Of a stretch of DNA of 64,000 nucleotides, positions 53,889 to 61,985 are shown piece after piece; the stretch's first letter is position 1; each line of letters opens with the position of its first letter. The DNA is taken from positions 124,001-188,000 of the forward strand of contig NZ_KQ960749.1 in the NCBI RefSeq assembly GCF_001553345.1, given 5' to 3'. A program made the position numbers and the translations under genes. This stretch comes from Veillonella sp. DNF00869. GTDB taxonomy: Bacteria; Bacillota; Negativicutes; Veillonellales; Veillonellaceae. Below the pieces are notes generated by a model. It was not told the origin of the DNA, did no database searches, and worked only from the letters and a program-made list of their open reading frames with translations.

Positions 53889-55892
53889 TTAGTCGCAAGA
53901 CTCTACATGTACTTTCACATCATAAAAGGTACTACCCCAACCATAATCGGTAGATCGTGAGGCAGTTAATACATTCATTGTATATTCTGAATCATGGGAC
54001 TGCGATTGCCACCAGACGCCACTACTCACAATAGTCCCCTTTGGCACCGCATCATCAATGACTAAGGCAATCCGCAAGGAACCTCGCTCATTATACATAC
54101 GCACAAATTCACTGTGCCATACGCCCTTGCGCTGGGCATCATCAGGATGCATACGAGCAACCATCTTTGGTGTATCTTCTTGTATCTCACAAAAGGACGA
54201 ATCTAGTATACGAGGATCAGCACCATTGATGAGGAAGAACTCCGCTGTATCTCCATGAGCCTCACGATACACAGGATAGGGCTCACGCTCTAAGGGGTTA
54301 TATAATTCAATCTTGCCTGACGGTGTACCGAACTCTAACTTATACGTACTGGATAGATCCATCTCCACTAGCTCCCCTGCCAAGATTCTATCTTGCACTT
54401 CTCTTGAAATCGGAGCATGTCGCACAATATCTTCAATCATCTCCAACTCTGACATAGCAAACACAGGGTCATCGATGCCCATAGTTCTGGCAATACTACA
54501 AATGGTATCCCAATTAGAGCGGCTTTCACCTACAGGAGGTATGGCTTGATAACCACAACCAATGGTGTAATGTCCATAGGAATTATAGATATCATTATGC
54601 TCTACGGACGTCGTTGCAGGCAGTACAATATCCGCATACTTTGCCGTATCCGTCATAAACCGTTCGTGTACCACCGTGAACAGATCCTCTCGTGCCAATC
54701 CTTTGCGCACCACGGTTTGGTCCGGTGAGGTCACCGCAGGATTGCTGGAATATACATAGAGTGCCTTAATCGGTGGCTTGTCCGCCTCTGTTAGCATCGG
54801 TCCTAAATGAATCATCGGGTTCAACCGTGTTTCTTTTACCTGAAAGCGCTCCCAGCTAACACGCTTGCCCCCAACAAATTGACTACCCGAGGCACTCGAC
54901 AAGAGTCCACCTCCTGTATGTAGGTATGCCCCCACCAAGGCAGGCAGTGCCACTACACATCGCACCGTATTCGCTCCATTTCCATAGCGAGATAGTCCAC
55001 TGCCTAAGCGAATAAATGGCGCCATTGCCTGTCCATAAGCACGAGCAAACTGGATAATCCGTTCCTCTGGTACGCCTGTGATTTGAGCCACTTTCCATGG
55101 TGGATATTGAGAAATAACAGTATCGCGGAATCCTTCATAGCCTTGTACATACTGATGAATAAATTCCTCATGTACTAATCCTTCTTCCACAAGCACATAG
55201 GCCACACCCAACGCAAAGGCTCCATCTGTACCTGGTCGTATGATAATAACTTCATCTGCTAATTTCGTTGTCTCCGTATAGTACGTATCAATCACCCAAA
55301 GCTTGGCACCTCGCTGGCGAGCTATGGTCACATCATGTAGGACATGTACATCCGTAGCCACTGCATTGAGGCTCCACAACACCACACAATCACTGTATTG
55401 TATATCTTGTGGACGACTCCCTAGGGTATTCCCCATAAGACTAGCCCAACCATAGCGTTTAGCAGGGGAACAAATCCCCTTATCTTGACGGGTCGCACCA
55501 AGTATGGCAAAGAGTGGATCCCCTGCACTCTTTTGTAAGATTCCCATGGTCCCTGCATAGGAATAGGGCATAATACTTTCAGAACCGTATGTATGGATAC
55601 AGTGCTGAAACTGCTGAGCAATTTCCTTTAGTGCTTCGTCCCAAGTAATCGGTTTAAATTGACCGCTTCCCTTAGGACCTATGCGTCGCAAAGGCGTTGT
55701 TAGACGTTCCCTATGGTGGACTGTTCGTTCGTAATGTTGCATTTTCTGGCACAGCGTTCCTCTCGTAAAGCTGTGATCTTTCATACCTTCTACCCGTTGT
55801 AACTGGTCTCCCTCAATGGTCAAGATCAATCCACAGGCATCTGGGCAATCATAAGGACATACTGATGTCCTTGTATGTATGGGCTTCGTCAT
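53889..55892 (-). CDS. Molybdopterin-dependent oxidoreductase (DMSO-reductase superfamily)
   Basis: About 667 residues. N-terminal [4Fe-4S] domain: CPYDCPDACGL with a further Cys in GTLCQK. Molybdopterin guanine dinucleotide-binding domains follow (SYAGTMGILQ, GICSPAKRYGWASLMGNTLG, LYVYSSNPAVTSPDQ) and a C-terminal dinucleotide-binding domain with INGADPRILDSSF and MHPDDAQRKG. No Tat signal, so it is cytosolic, like BisC-type or anaerobic dehydrogenase-like members. The Mo ligand could not be assigned with confidence. Substrate unknown. No small subunits nearby; the upstream acidic protein gene ends 14 bp before. Confidence 0.88.
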   Translation of the reverse strand: MTKPIHTRTSVCPYDCPDACGLILTIEGDQLQRVEGMKDHSFTRGTLCQKMQHYERTVHHRERLTTPLRRIGPKGSGQFKPITWDEALKEIAQQFQHCIHTYGSESIMPYSYAGTMGILQKSAGDPLFAILGATRQDKGICSPAKRYGWASLMGNTLGSRPQDIQYSDCVVLWSLNAVATDVHVLHDVTIARQRGAKLWVIDTYYTETTKLADEVIIIRPGTDGAFALGVAYVLVEEGLVHEEFIHQYVQGYEGFRDTVISQYPPWKVAQITGVPEERIIQFARAYGQAMAPFIRLGSGLSRYGNGANTVRCVVALPALVGAYLHTGGGLLSSASGSQFVGGKRVSWERFQVKETRLNPMIHLGPMLTEADKPPIKALYVYSSNPAVTSPDQTVVRKGLAREDLFTVVHERFMTDTAKYADIVLPATTSVEHNDIYNSYGHYTIGCGYQAIPPVGESRSNWDTICSIARTMGIDDPVFAMSELEMIEDIVRHAPISREVQDRILAGELVEMDLSSTYKLEFGTPSGKIELYNPLEREPYPVYREAHGDTAEFFLINGADPRILDSSFCEIQEDTPKMVARMHPDDAQRKGVWHSEFVRMYNERGSLRIALVIDDAVPKGTIVSSGVWWQSQSHDSEYTMNVLTASRSTDYGWGSTFYDVKVHVESCD

Positions 55893-55905
55893 CATTCATT
55901 CCTTA

Positions 55906-56376
55906 CTAGTCATTATCAAAGTCATCAAACAAGTCAAAATCAACGTCAAAGTCGAAGTCAAAACTATCTCCAGAATTGTAATCATAAGAACTATCAGCCT
56001 CTTGTTGATCATACTCTAACTCATCTTCCATAATATCATTGTAGTTGTTATGGAAAAATTGATCCTGTTCTGTTTCGTTTGCACTAGAAAAACCATAATC
56101 TTCATCAGCATGCTCTGGCAATACATCCAATTGACTATAATCACGAATCGTCATTGCTTCATAAGGGTCCAAAGGTGCACGGTTTTCTTCTGACTCTTCA
56201 ATCTCCACCATATCCATAGCTCGGTTCAAATCCTTTGACGTCCCCTCTTGTTGCACCATGTCCAAGAACTCATCCGAACTCACTTCACTCACCAGCGTAT
56301 CCATGTCTTCTACCACAGATATATCCTTCTGTGGTTCTATAGTTTGTAATTGTCCTCGTCGTAAAAATCGATTCAT
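55906..56376 (-). CDS. Acidic protein of unknown function upstream of the molybdoenzyme
   Basis: 156 residues, not recognised. A short basic start (MNRFLRRGQLQ) is followed by a long, strongly acidic, probably disordered chain with Glu/Asp and Gln runs. The last 22 residues alternate Asp and Phe (SFDFDFDVDFDLFDDFDND). No membrane span or cysteine. It is co-directional with the molybdopterin oxidoreductase and 14 bp upstream, so probably co-transcribed. A binding partner or chaperone-like role for that enzyme is a guess from position only. Confidence 0.6.
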   Translation of the reverse strand: MNRFLRRGQLQTIEPQKDISVVEDMDTLVSEVSSDEFLDMVQQEGTSKDLNRAMDMVEIEESEENRAPLDPYEAMTIRDYSQLDVLPEHADEDYGFSSANETEQDQFFHNNYNDIMEDELEYDQQEADSSYDYNSGDSFDFDFDVDFDLFDDFDND

Positions 56377-56480
56377 CCTCTATGCCCCTTTCTCAACCTC
56401 TCTTACATTACTTGTATTGTATCACCTGGCAATGAAATTTTACAAAACATCGTTTTATCACCTTTCAAAGGTATGCCTTA

Positions 56481-56519
56481 TATACTAAAAGGACCCCTGA
56501 GCAGGGGTCCTTTGGTATA
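56481..56519 (-). terminator. Terminator downstream of dps
   Basis: Stem TATACTAAAAGGACCCCTG/CAGGGGTCCTTTGGTATA with a 2-nt loop, nearly perfect, 95 bp after the dps stop. Confidence 0.88.
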
Positions 56520-56613
56520 GTTTATAGTATAGTTGTAAGTGTTGTCATATTCAGGATGTTATCACATATAAGGGAGTGTTATGTGATTGGTTCGATGTTA
56601 CTGTCAGGAGGAA

Positions 56614-57048
56614 TTAGCCTAAAGTAGCACGTAAGAACCACAATTGTTTTTCATAGTAAGCAATGTGGTCTTCCATGATAGCCACTAATCCGAAGTTACC
56701 TTCTTCATCAGCTGCTTCGCGGATAGCACGAGCTTCTTTGTTCAACAATTCGAAATCTCCTACTAAGAAGTTGTACACTTGTTCTACGGAGAATTTGTTG
56801 CCTGGTTCTTCTTTCAAAGAAGCAATTTCTAAATATTTTGCCACATGCACTACAGGTTCTTCACCTTGCATTTTTACATGCTCAGCTACTGCATCATAAT
56901 AATCAAATGCTACATCGTAGACTTCTTCTAAATATTTGTGAGCTGGCACAAATTGAGATCCTACTACATTAAAATGGAAATTGTGAAGTTTAATGTTCCA
57001 AATTGCTAAGTTTGCAATATATTGATTGACTGCTTGTAAGTTTTTCAT
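56614..57048 (-). CDS. dps: Dps family ferritin-like DNA-protection protein
   Basis: 144 residues, a four-helix ferritin-like protein of the Dps/miniferritin group. Ferroxidase-site residues at the dimer interface: LHNFHFNVVGSQFVPAHKYLEEVYDVAFDYYDAVAEH, with the His, Asp and Glu positions. It oxidises and stores iron using peroxide, protecting DNA. AAGGAGAAATAGGT precedes the ATG. A long inverted repeat upstream is a candidate operator. Monocistronic. Confidence 0.9.
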   Translation of the reverse strand: MKNLQAVNQYIANLAIWNIKLHNFHFNVVGSQFVPAHKYLEEVYDVAFDYYDAVAEHVKMQGEEPVVHVAKYLEIASLKEEPGNKFSVEQVYNFLVGDFELLNKEARAIREAADEEGNFGLVAIMEDHIAYYEKQLWFLRATLG

Positions 57049-57076
57049 ACCTATTTCTCCTTTTCTTTAGTGTATT

Positions 57077-57099
57077 TTGCTAATTATTCTAATTAGCAA
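57077..57099. promoter_or_regulatory. 10-3-10 inverted repeat before dps
   Basis: Perfect arms TTGCTAATTA and TAATTAGCAA with a 3-bp centre, 29-51 bp before the dps ATG. Likely an operator; the regulator is not identifiable from the site alone. Confidence 0.6.
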
Positions 57100-57190
57100 T
57101 TAATAATTATTATTTATTATGTGTATATCTTAGCATAGTAAATCATAAAATGCAATAGTTTTTCATATAGTTTATCGAAATATTTAAATG

Positions 57191-57227
57191 TAAAAAGTTC
57201 CCATTACCTATAACGTAATGAGAACTT
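57191..57227 (-). terminator. Terminator of the arsR-dinB operon
   Basis: Stem AAGTTC-CATTAC/GTAATG-GAACTT with one mismatch and TTTTTA on the minus strand, just after the last gene. Confidence 0.82.
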
Positions 57228-57237
57228 ATAGTATATA

Positions 57238-57660
57238 TTATTCACTTTTTTTGATAAACCCTTGTGTAGCGCTATACAAACAGAACCACACAAAGAAACT
57301 AGCTCCTGTAATAATCAGATACATAGTATCCGTTAACTCCCCCGAACGATACATCGCCAGGGTATAAAAGAAAGCTGTCATCGTCATCAGAATATAGGAC
57401 AATACATAGCGCATACCACGCTCTACATCTTCATCGGTAAACATTTCCTTCTTAAAGCGCATCCAGTAAATCCCGCAAAGGGCTAAGCCACCTAGCATAT
57501 TAGCAGCTAGTAAACTCATATCAGCCCGACCATTAAAGAACCAGCACAAGGCTAAATGATTAATAAACAACATCCATTTAATCATCGTGGTCAAACGGGC
57601 TGTCGTAATCGTCTGTTGTGGCTGTGGTTGGTGTTGTTTCCGTTTCTTTCCCTTTCCCAT
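57238..57660 (-). CDS. Small membrane protein of unknown function
   Basis: 140 residues, not recognised. Basic, glutamine-rich start (MGKGKKRKQHQPQPQQ) followed by four probable membrane spans: MIKWMLFINHLALCWFF, SLLAANMLGGLALCGIYWM, YVLSYILMTMTAFFYTLAMY and LIITGASFFVWFCLY. Last gene of the arsR-dinB operon, 32 bp after the TauE-type gene. A role alongside the permease is possible but not shown. Confidence 0.65.
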   Translation of the reverse strand: MGKGKKRKQHQPQPQQTITTARLTTMIKWMLFINHLALCWFFNGRADMSLLAANMLGGLALCGIYWMRFKKEMFTDEDVERGMRYVLSYILMTMTAFFYTLAMYRSGELTDTMYLIITGASFFVWFCLYSATQGFIKKSE

Positions 57661-57692
57661 AAAGTCCTCTCTATTTAATCTATACTATGACA

Positions 57693-58478
57693 CTAGAACA
57701 ATACGTGAGATGTGTAAATTAAGCGTAATGCCAGTAATCCAATCCCAATGGATAACCCAATTAAAATCGTTTTTGCTCGCAATCGTTTCGCAATGAACGC
57801 CCCTAATTGACCACCCGCTAAGGCACCAATACCACAAGGAATGGCAATTTCAAAATGAATATGACCACTCAAAAAATGTGTTAAAGTCCCTACTGAGGTA
57901 GACATAGCCAAGATAAAATGACTAGTGGCGGTGGCCATATGCGTAGGAAATCCCATGATATAAATGAAAGCCGGCACATGGATCAAGCCACCGCCGATAC
58001 CAAATAAGCTAGAAATAAAGCCTACTCCCATGCTAATTAAGATACCTACCACTTTATTATAGGTCAACTCTTCTAATTGCAAGGACTCTTCTTTGCGTTC
58101 CCCTTTATTCATATTTTTATAACCAATGAACAAAGACATGATTAGCAAGAAAGAACCAAACCAGAATCGGAACCCACTAGGATCAAAATATTCCGCTACA
58201 TGAGCACCGATAATCGACCCTGGGAAGGTGGCAATCCCGAATAGAATTGCTGCGCTATATAATATTTTCTTCTGCCGCACATAGGCAATAGTACCCGAAA
58301 TGGCATTACAGGTTACCGTAAACAAGGATGTACCTACTACCATAGCTGGCGTCCATTCTGGAAAGAAGTAAAGAAATACTGGCACAAAAATCAATCCGCC
58401 ACCTGCACCAATGATGGTTCCCAATGCGGCTACAACTACGCCTAGCAATACAAAGCCTAATACACTTACCACATCCAT
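57693..58478 (-). CDS. TauE/SafE (TSUP) family anion permease
   Basis: 261 residues with about eight membrane spans in two repeated halves. Each half begins with a glycine signature: LGTIIGAGGGLIFVPVFLYFF and LFGIGGGLIHVPAFIYIMGFPTHMATATS. The family exports sulfite, sulfoacetate or thiosulfate, or imports sulfur anions. GGAGGATTAAGGT precedes the ATG; 3 bp after the preceding gene. Substrate not determinable from the sequence. Confidence 0.88.
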   Translation of the reverse strand: MDVVSVLGFVLLGVVVAALGTIIGAGGGLIFVPVFLYFFPEWTPAMVVGTSLFTVTCNAISGTIAYVRQKKILYSAAILFGIATFPGSIIGAHVAEYFDPSGFRFWFGSFLLIMSLFIGYKNMNKGERKEESLQLEELTYNKVVGILISMGVGFISSLFGIGGGLIHVPAFIYIMGFPTHMATATSHFILAMSTSVGTLTHFLSGHIHFEIAIPCGIGALAGGQLGAFIAKRLRAKTILIGLSIGIGLLALRLIYTSHVLF

Positions 58479-58481
58479 ACC

Positions 58482-59423
58482 TTAATCCTCCTTAGACAGC
58501 TTCGCAAATCGGTCTAACTTATGCTTTTTGAAGACCGCTTTCATGCCTCGCTTTTCCGCTTTTTTCTCTGCCTTTTTTGCTACTTTTTGCAAGACTTTTT
58601 CTGTCCATGCATCGCCATGCTCTTCTGCATAGCGTTCCCATTTAGACAATTTTTTTGCCCACTTGTCTACAGAGGGAGCTTCTTTTTTATGTTTCGACTT
58701 ATCTTTGCTTTTTTCCTTCTTTTTCTTTTTTTCTTGTTTAACAATGCAGCATTTGTCTCGCTCTTCTGGTATGGGAGAATCTTCTGTGCAATGTTTGCAA
58801 CGCTTTTTATGCTGTTTTTTTGTCTCTGTTGACGACTCCATCTCAAACATATCATACAAGTTAGATTTTTTGTTAGTATATTTCGTTAACTCAATGACCG
58901 CATCCTCTTCATCGTCTTTAGGGTCGTCATCCTCCCCATCGTCATCATAGTCATACTCATTAATACGCTTCGTTTCGCTGGTATTACTGAACAAATTCAT
59001 AAAAGAACTCGATGTTGCTTTCGGTTCAACCCTCTCTGCAGACATTTCCCCTTGCCAACGCTCAGCCATCACAAAATCTACGCCTAATGCCACACCTACA
59101 TCATAGCCTTCCACACCTTCATCTGCCACAGCTTCTTCTGTTGGTGTCTCTTCTAAGGAAGATATCATATCATACAGATAGTGCTCTGTTACCATACTTT
59201 GGAGTCCACGTAATTCTTCCCATTGTTTTCCCAATAGGGCCAAGATATGAGCAAAGTTTTCTAAGTCTTCTACCACTTCCATAGCCATTTCAGGGGACTC
59301 CATATGGTGCGCCTCTAAATTCGCCACATATTGCTGTTGCACTTCTTTGCAATGACCATATGCTGTCTGCAAGCCTTGTAACAACTTTTCAATCTGTTCC
59401 TGGTCCAATATATATTGTTGCAT
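58482..59423 (-). CDS. Hypothetical protein with acidic centre and lysine-rich tail
   Basis: 313 residues, not recognised. Residues ~1-105 are helical (LDQEQIEKLLQGLQTAYGHCKEVQQQY). Residues ~150-175 are an acidic run of Asp/Glu (DYDDDGEDDDPKDDEEDA). A cysteine cluster CKHC...CC follows near 210-230, perhaps a metal site. The last ~90 residues are extremely basic (EKKKKKEKSKDKSKHKKEA, then repeated AEKKAEKRGMKAVFKKHK), suited to nucleic-acid or membrane contact. Coded between dinB and the TauE-type gene with almost no spacing. Confidence 0.6.
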   Translation of the reverse strand: MQQYILDQEQIEKLLQGLQTAYGHCKEVQQQYVANLEAHHMESPEMAMEVVEDLENFAHILALLGKQWEELRGLQSMVTEHYLYDMISSLEETPTEEAVADEGVEGYDVGVALGVDFVMAERWQGEMSAERVEPKATSSSFMNLFSNTSETKRINEYDYDDDGEDDDPKDDEEDAVIELTKYTNKKSNLYDMFEMESSTETKKQHKKRCKHCTEDSPIPEERDKCCIVKQEKKKKKEKSKDKSKHKKEAPSVDKWAKKLSKWERYAEEHGDAWTEKVLQKVAKKAEKKAEKRGMKAVFKKHKLDRFAKLSKED

Positions 59424-59432
59424 ACTATCCTC

Positions 59433-60614
59433 CTAGGACGATGTCGTGTCATCCTTCAATTTTCGTTTCCACATAGCTCCTGTGGTAACAATATCTTCTC
59501 CAAATCGTTCTTCCAAAGTATCTAGTACTTGTGCTAACCGATCTGGCTCTGTTTCTTCACTCTGAAAGAGCGACTCTTGCTCCACCTCTTGGTGAAAGCC
59601 ACTGACCGTAATTCCCAATAACCGGAACGGCCCCTGTACATTAAGTTTATTATATAATACACAGGCCGTCTCATACAATACATCTTCTCTATCCGTCTGA
59701 TAGGATAATCGTTTTTGCCTTGTTTTGGTGGTAAAGTCTGGCAATCGTACTTTGATGGCTATCGTATGTCCTTTAAGTCCTTTCTGGCGCAAACGCTTAG
59801 CTACATGATGCGCAAAATATCGCCATTCATTGTCGATTTCCTCTGGGTCCATTAAGTCCCTTTCATAGGTCAGTTCATTACCTACGGATTGCAACTCACG
59901 ATTCCACTCAATAGGCCGATCATCAATGCCTTTAGACAACAAATACACACGTTCACTTTGATGACCGCAATAGGGTTCTAACTCATGATACGAATCTAAC
60001 TGTTCAATATCTTGAATCCGATGAAAGCCGCCTCGCTGTAATGCTTGTTCCATATGAGCCCCTACGCCCCACAACCTGCGTACCGGTAAATGTTTAATAT
60101 GAGCGCTTTCTTGCCCATGAGGAATAATATATAAACCATCTGGCTTTCGTAAATCCGACGCTAGTTTTGCTAAAAACTTATTCGGTCCAATTCCAACAGA
60201 TGCGACCAAACCCGTTAAGTCCTTAATTTGTTCTTTCACAGCACGGCCCACCGCCATAGGAGACTCATAGAGTTTTCCTAATCCTGAAATATCTAAAAAA
60301 GCCTCATCCAAAGAAATGGGCTCTAAATAGGGACTAAACCGATGCAACACATCATGAATTTGATCAGAAATTTCGTGATATCGTTCCATTCGTGGCAATA
60401 GATAGATACCATCTGGACATAATTTTCTAGCCTTCCCAATAGGCATAGCAGAACGTACCCCAAATTTCCGTGCTTCATAACTACACGTAGCCACCACACC
60501 ACGTGAAGAAAGGCCACCCACGATAACTGGGTGACCTTGTAGTTCTGGACGATCATGTTGTTCTACAGATGCAAAGAAAGCATCCATATCTACATGCATA
60601 ATCCAACGTTTCAT
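59433..60614 (-). CDS. dinB: DNA polymerase IV (DinB)
   Basis: About 393 residues. Y-family blocks: WIMHVDMDAFFASVEQHDRPEL (metal Asp and Phe steric gate), YSFS-equivalent ISLDEAFLDISGL (catalytic Asp-Glu), SVGIGPNKFLAKLASDLRKPDGL, and a little-finger domain ending in a beta-clamp-type tail. Translesion polymerase. The ATG at 60614 lies one nucleotide past the arsR stop; the open frame running to 60740 overlaps arsR and has no start signal. Translation is presumably coupled to arsR. Confidence 0.94.
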   Translation of the reverse strand: MKRWIMHVDMDAFFASVEQHDRPELQGHPVIVGGLSSRGVVATCSYEARKFGVRSAMPIGKARKLCPDGIYLLPRMERYHEISDQIHDVLHRFSPYLEPISLDEAFLDISGLGKLYESPMAVGRAVKEQIKDLTGLVASVGIGPNKFLAKLASDLRKPDGLYIIPHGQESAHIKHLPVRRLWGVGAHMEQALQRGGFHRIQDIEQLDSYHELEPYCGHQSERVYLLSKGIDDRPIEWNRELQSVGNELTYERDLMDPEEIDNEWRYFAHHVAKRLRQKGLKGHTIAIKVRLPDFTTKTRQKRLSYQTDREDVLYETACVLYNKLNVQGPFRLLGITVSGFHQEVEQESLFQSEETEPDRLAQVLDTLEERFGEDIVTTGAMWKRKLKDDTTSS

Positions 60615-60615
60615 A

Positions 60616-60966
60616 TTATTCTGCCACCGCTTGTGGAGCATCCTCAATACGGCAGTATTTGATTTGTGCACAAATGCACTCATCTTTTGTTTTATATAAT
60701 TCAGGCAAGAATTTAACAAATTCATCAAAAGCTTCTTCATTAATGGAATAGCGTGTCCACAAACCGCTACGCACAGAATTCACAATACCTGCATCAATTA
60801 AAATTTTCATGTGATAACTAAGAGTAGATTGAGATAACTCAAAACTAGCCAAAATATCACACGCACATAATTCATTACAAGACAACATGTCTACAATGTG
60901 CAATCTTGTTTCATCGCTAAGGGCTTTAAAAATCCCTGCCAATCGTTCGTATGTAACTTCTAACAT
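60616..60966 (-). CDS. ArsR-family metalloregulator
   Basis: About 116 residues, a winged-helix repressor: IFKALSDETRLHIVDMLSCNELCACDILASFELSQSTLSYHMKILIDAGIV. The CNELCACDI segment has the Cys-x-Cys arrangement of the arsenic/antimony site in classic ArsR, with another Cys at SCNE. A C-terminal CICAQIKYC adds further cysteines. AGGAG is 7 nt before the ATG at 60966 (60972 is a less likely start). First gene of an operon with dinB, a basic protein, a TauE-type permease and a membrane protein. Confidence 0.9.
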   Translation of the reverse strand: MLEVTYERLAGIFKALSDETRLHIVDMLSCNELCACDILASFELSQSTLSYHMKILIDAGIVNSVRSGLWTRYSINEEAFDEFVKFLPELYKTKDECICAQIKYCRIEDAPQAVAE

Positions 60967-61097
60967 TCTCATTCTCCTATATGCATTCTATTTGTAACCT
61001 TACCTCCTTATTATATACAAATTTCTAAACTAAATCTAATAATTTAAATGAATAAAGGATACTTTTTAGTAATACAACTATATAATTTGGGAAAGAT

Positions 61098-61128
61098 AAA
61101 AACGACAAAGCATTGCTTTGTCGTTTTT
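61098..61128 (-). terminator. Terminator downstream of ahpC
   Basis: 14-bp perfect stem AAAAACGACAAAGC/GCTTTGTCGTTTTT with a 3-nt loop. It lies 150 bp after the ahpC stop; nothing else was seen in the 61131-61276 stretch or between 60973 and 61097. Confidence 0.88.
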
Positions 61129-61276
61129 ATGGGAAGTAAAGGATCTAAGATGTGTTCTTAGGAAAGTTTACAAATATAGTCAACACACTCAATTAGTACA
61201 TCATGTGTTGTTGAAGATTCGAGAGAGGGAGAGGAGCCTTTAACCACAAAACTACTAAAGGAGCTGTTTATTTACT

Positions 61277-61840
61277 TTAGATTTTGCCAACTAAGCCAAG
61301 ATCTGCTGGGTTCAACGTTTTTTCACCAGGAGTCCATTTTGCTGGACACACTTCACCATGTTTTGCAACAAATTGGCAAGCTTGTACTTTACGCACTAAC
61401 TCAGCAGCGGAACGACCTACACCCATGTCACAGATTTCTGCGGCACGAACGATACCTTCTGGGTCTACCACGAAAGAACCGCGATACGCTTGGCCAGACT
61501 CTTCAGAGAATGTCTCGAAGAAGTCAGCTAATTCATGTTTAATATCGGATACCATAGTGTATTCGATTTTATTGATTGTAGGAGATGCATCGGACCATGC
61601 TTTGTGAACGAACGCAGAGTCAACAGATACGGAGAATACTTCTACGCCCAAATTTTTCAATTCTGCGTATTGATCTTGTAAGTCTGCCAATTCTGTTGGG
61701 CATACAAATGTGAAGTCTGCTGGATAGAATACAAACACGCTCCATTTACCTTCGATAGTTTTATTGCTTACTTTAATAATTTCTGGTTTACGGAATGCAT
61801 CTAATTCAAAAGCTGGTAGTTGTTTACCGATGATTGCCAT
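61277..61840 (-). CDS. ahpC: Alkyl hydroperoxide reductase subunit C (2-Cys peroxiredoxin)
   Basis: 187 residues, normal AhpC length. Peroxidatic Cys in FYPADFTFVCPTELADL, resolving Cys in HGEVCPAKWTPG. It reduces hydrogen peroxide and organic peroxides. No ahpF lies adjacent, so the reductant is encoded elsewhere or another system is used. AAGGAGATTTAGC precedes the ATG. A palindrome sits in the promoter region upstream. Confidence 0.95.
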   Translation of the reverse strand: MAIIGKQLPAFELDAFRKPEIIKVSNKTIEGKWSVFVFYPADFTFVCPTELADLQDQYAELKNLGVEVFSVSVDSAFVHKAWSDASPTINKIEYTMVSDIKHELADFFETFSEESGQAYRGSFVVDPEGIVRAAEICDMGVGRSAAELVRKVQACQFVAKHGEVCPAKWTPGEKTLNPADLGLVGKI

Positions 61841-61876
61841 GCTAAATCTCCTTTATTGTTACAACCTATATATAGC

Positions 61877-61891
61877 ACATACTGAGTATGT
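61877..61891. promoter_or_regulatory. 7-1-7 palindrome in the ahpC promoter
   Basis: ACATACT-G-AGTATGT, perfect, 37-51 bp before the ahpC ATG and just upstream of a TATATA -10-like box. It does not match the PerR consensus closely. Confidence 0.55.
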
Positions 61892-61985
61892 AACTATGAA
61901 ATCAATCTATGTATCTATCATACACTATACTTTTAGAAAAATCAATATAGAATTGTTCTCATTCTCTATACCAATAATGCATAGA

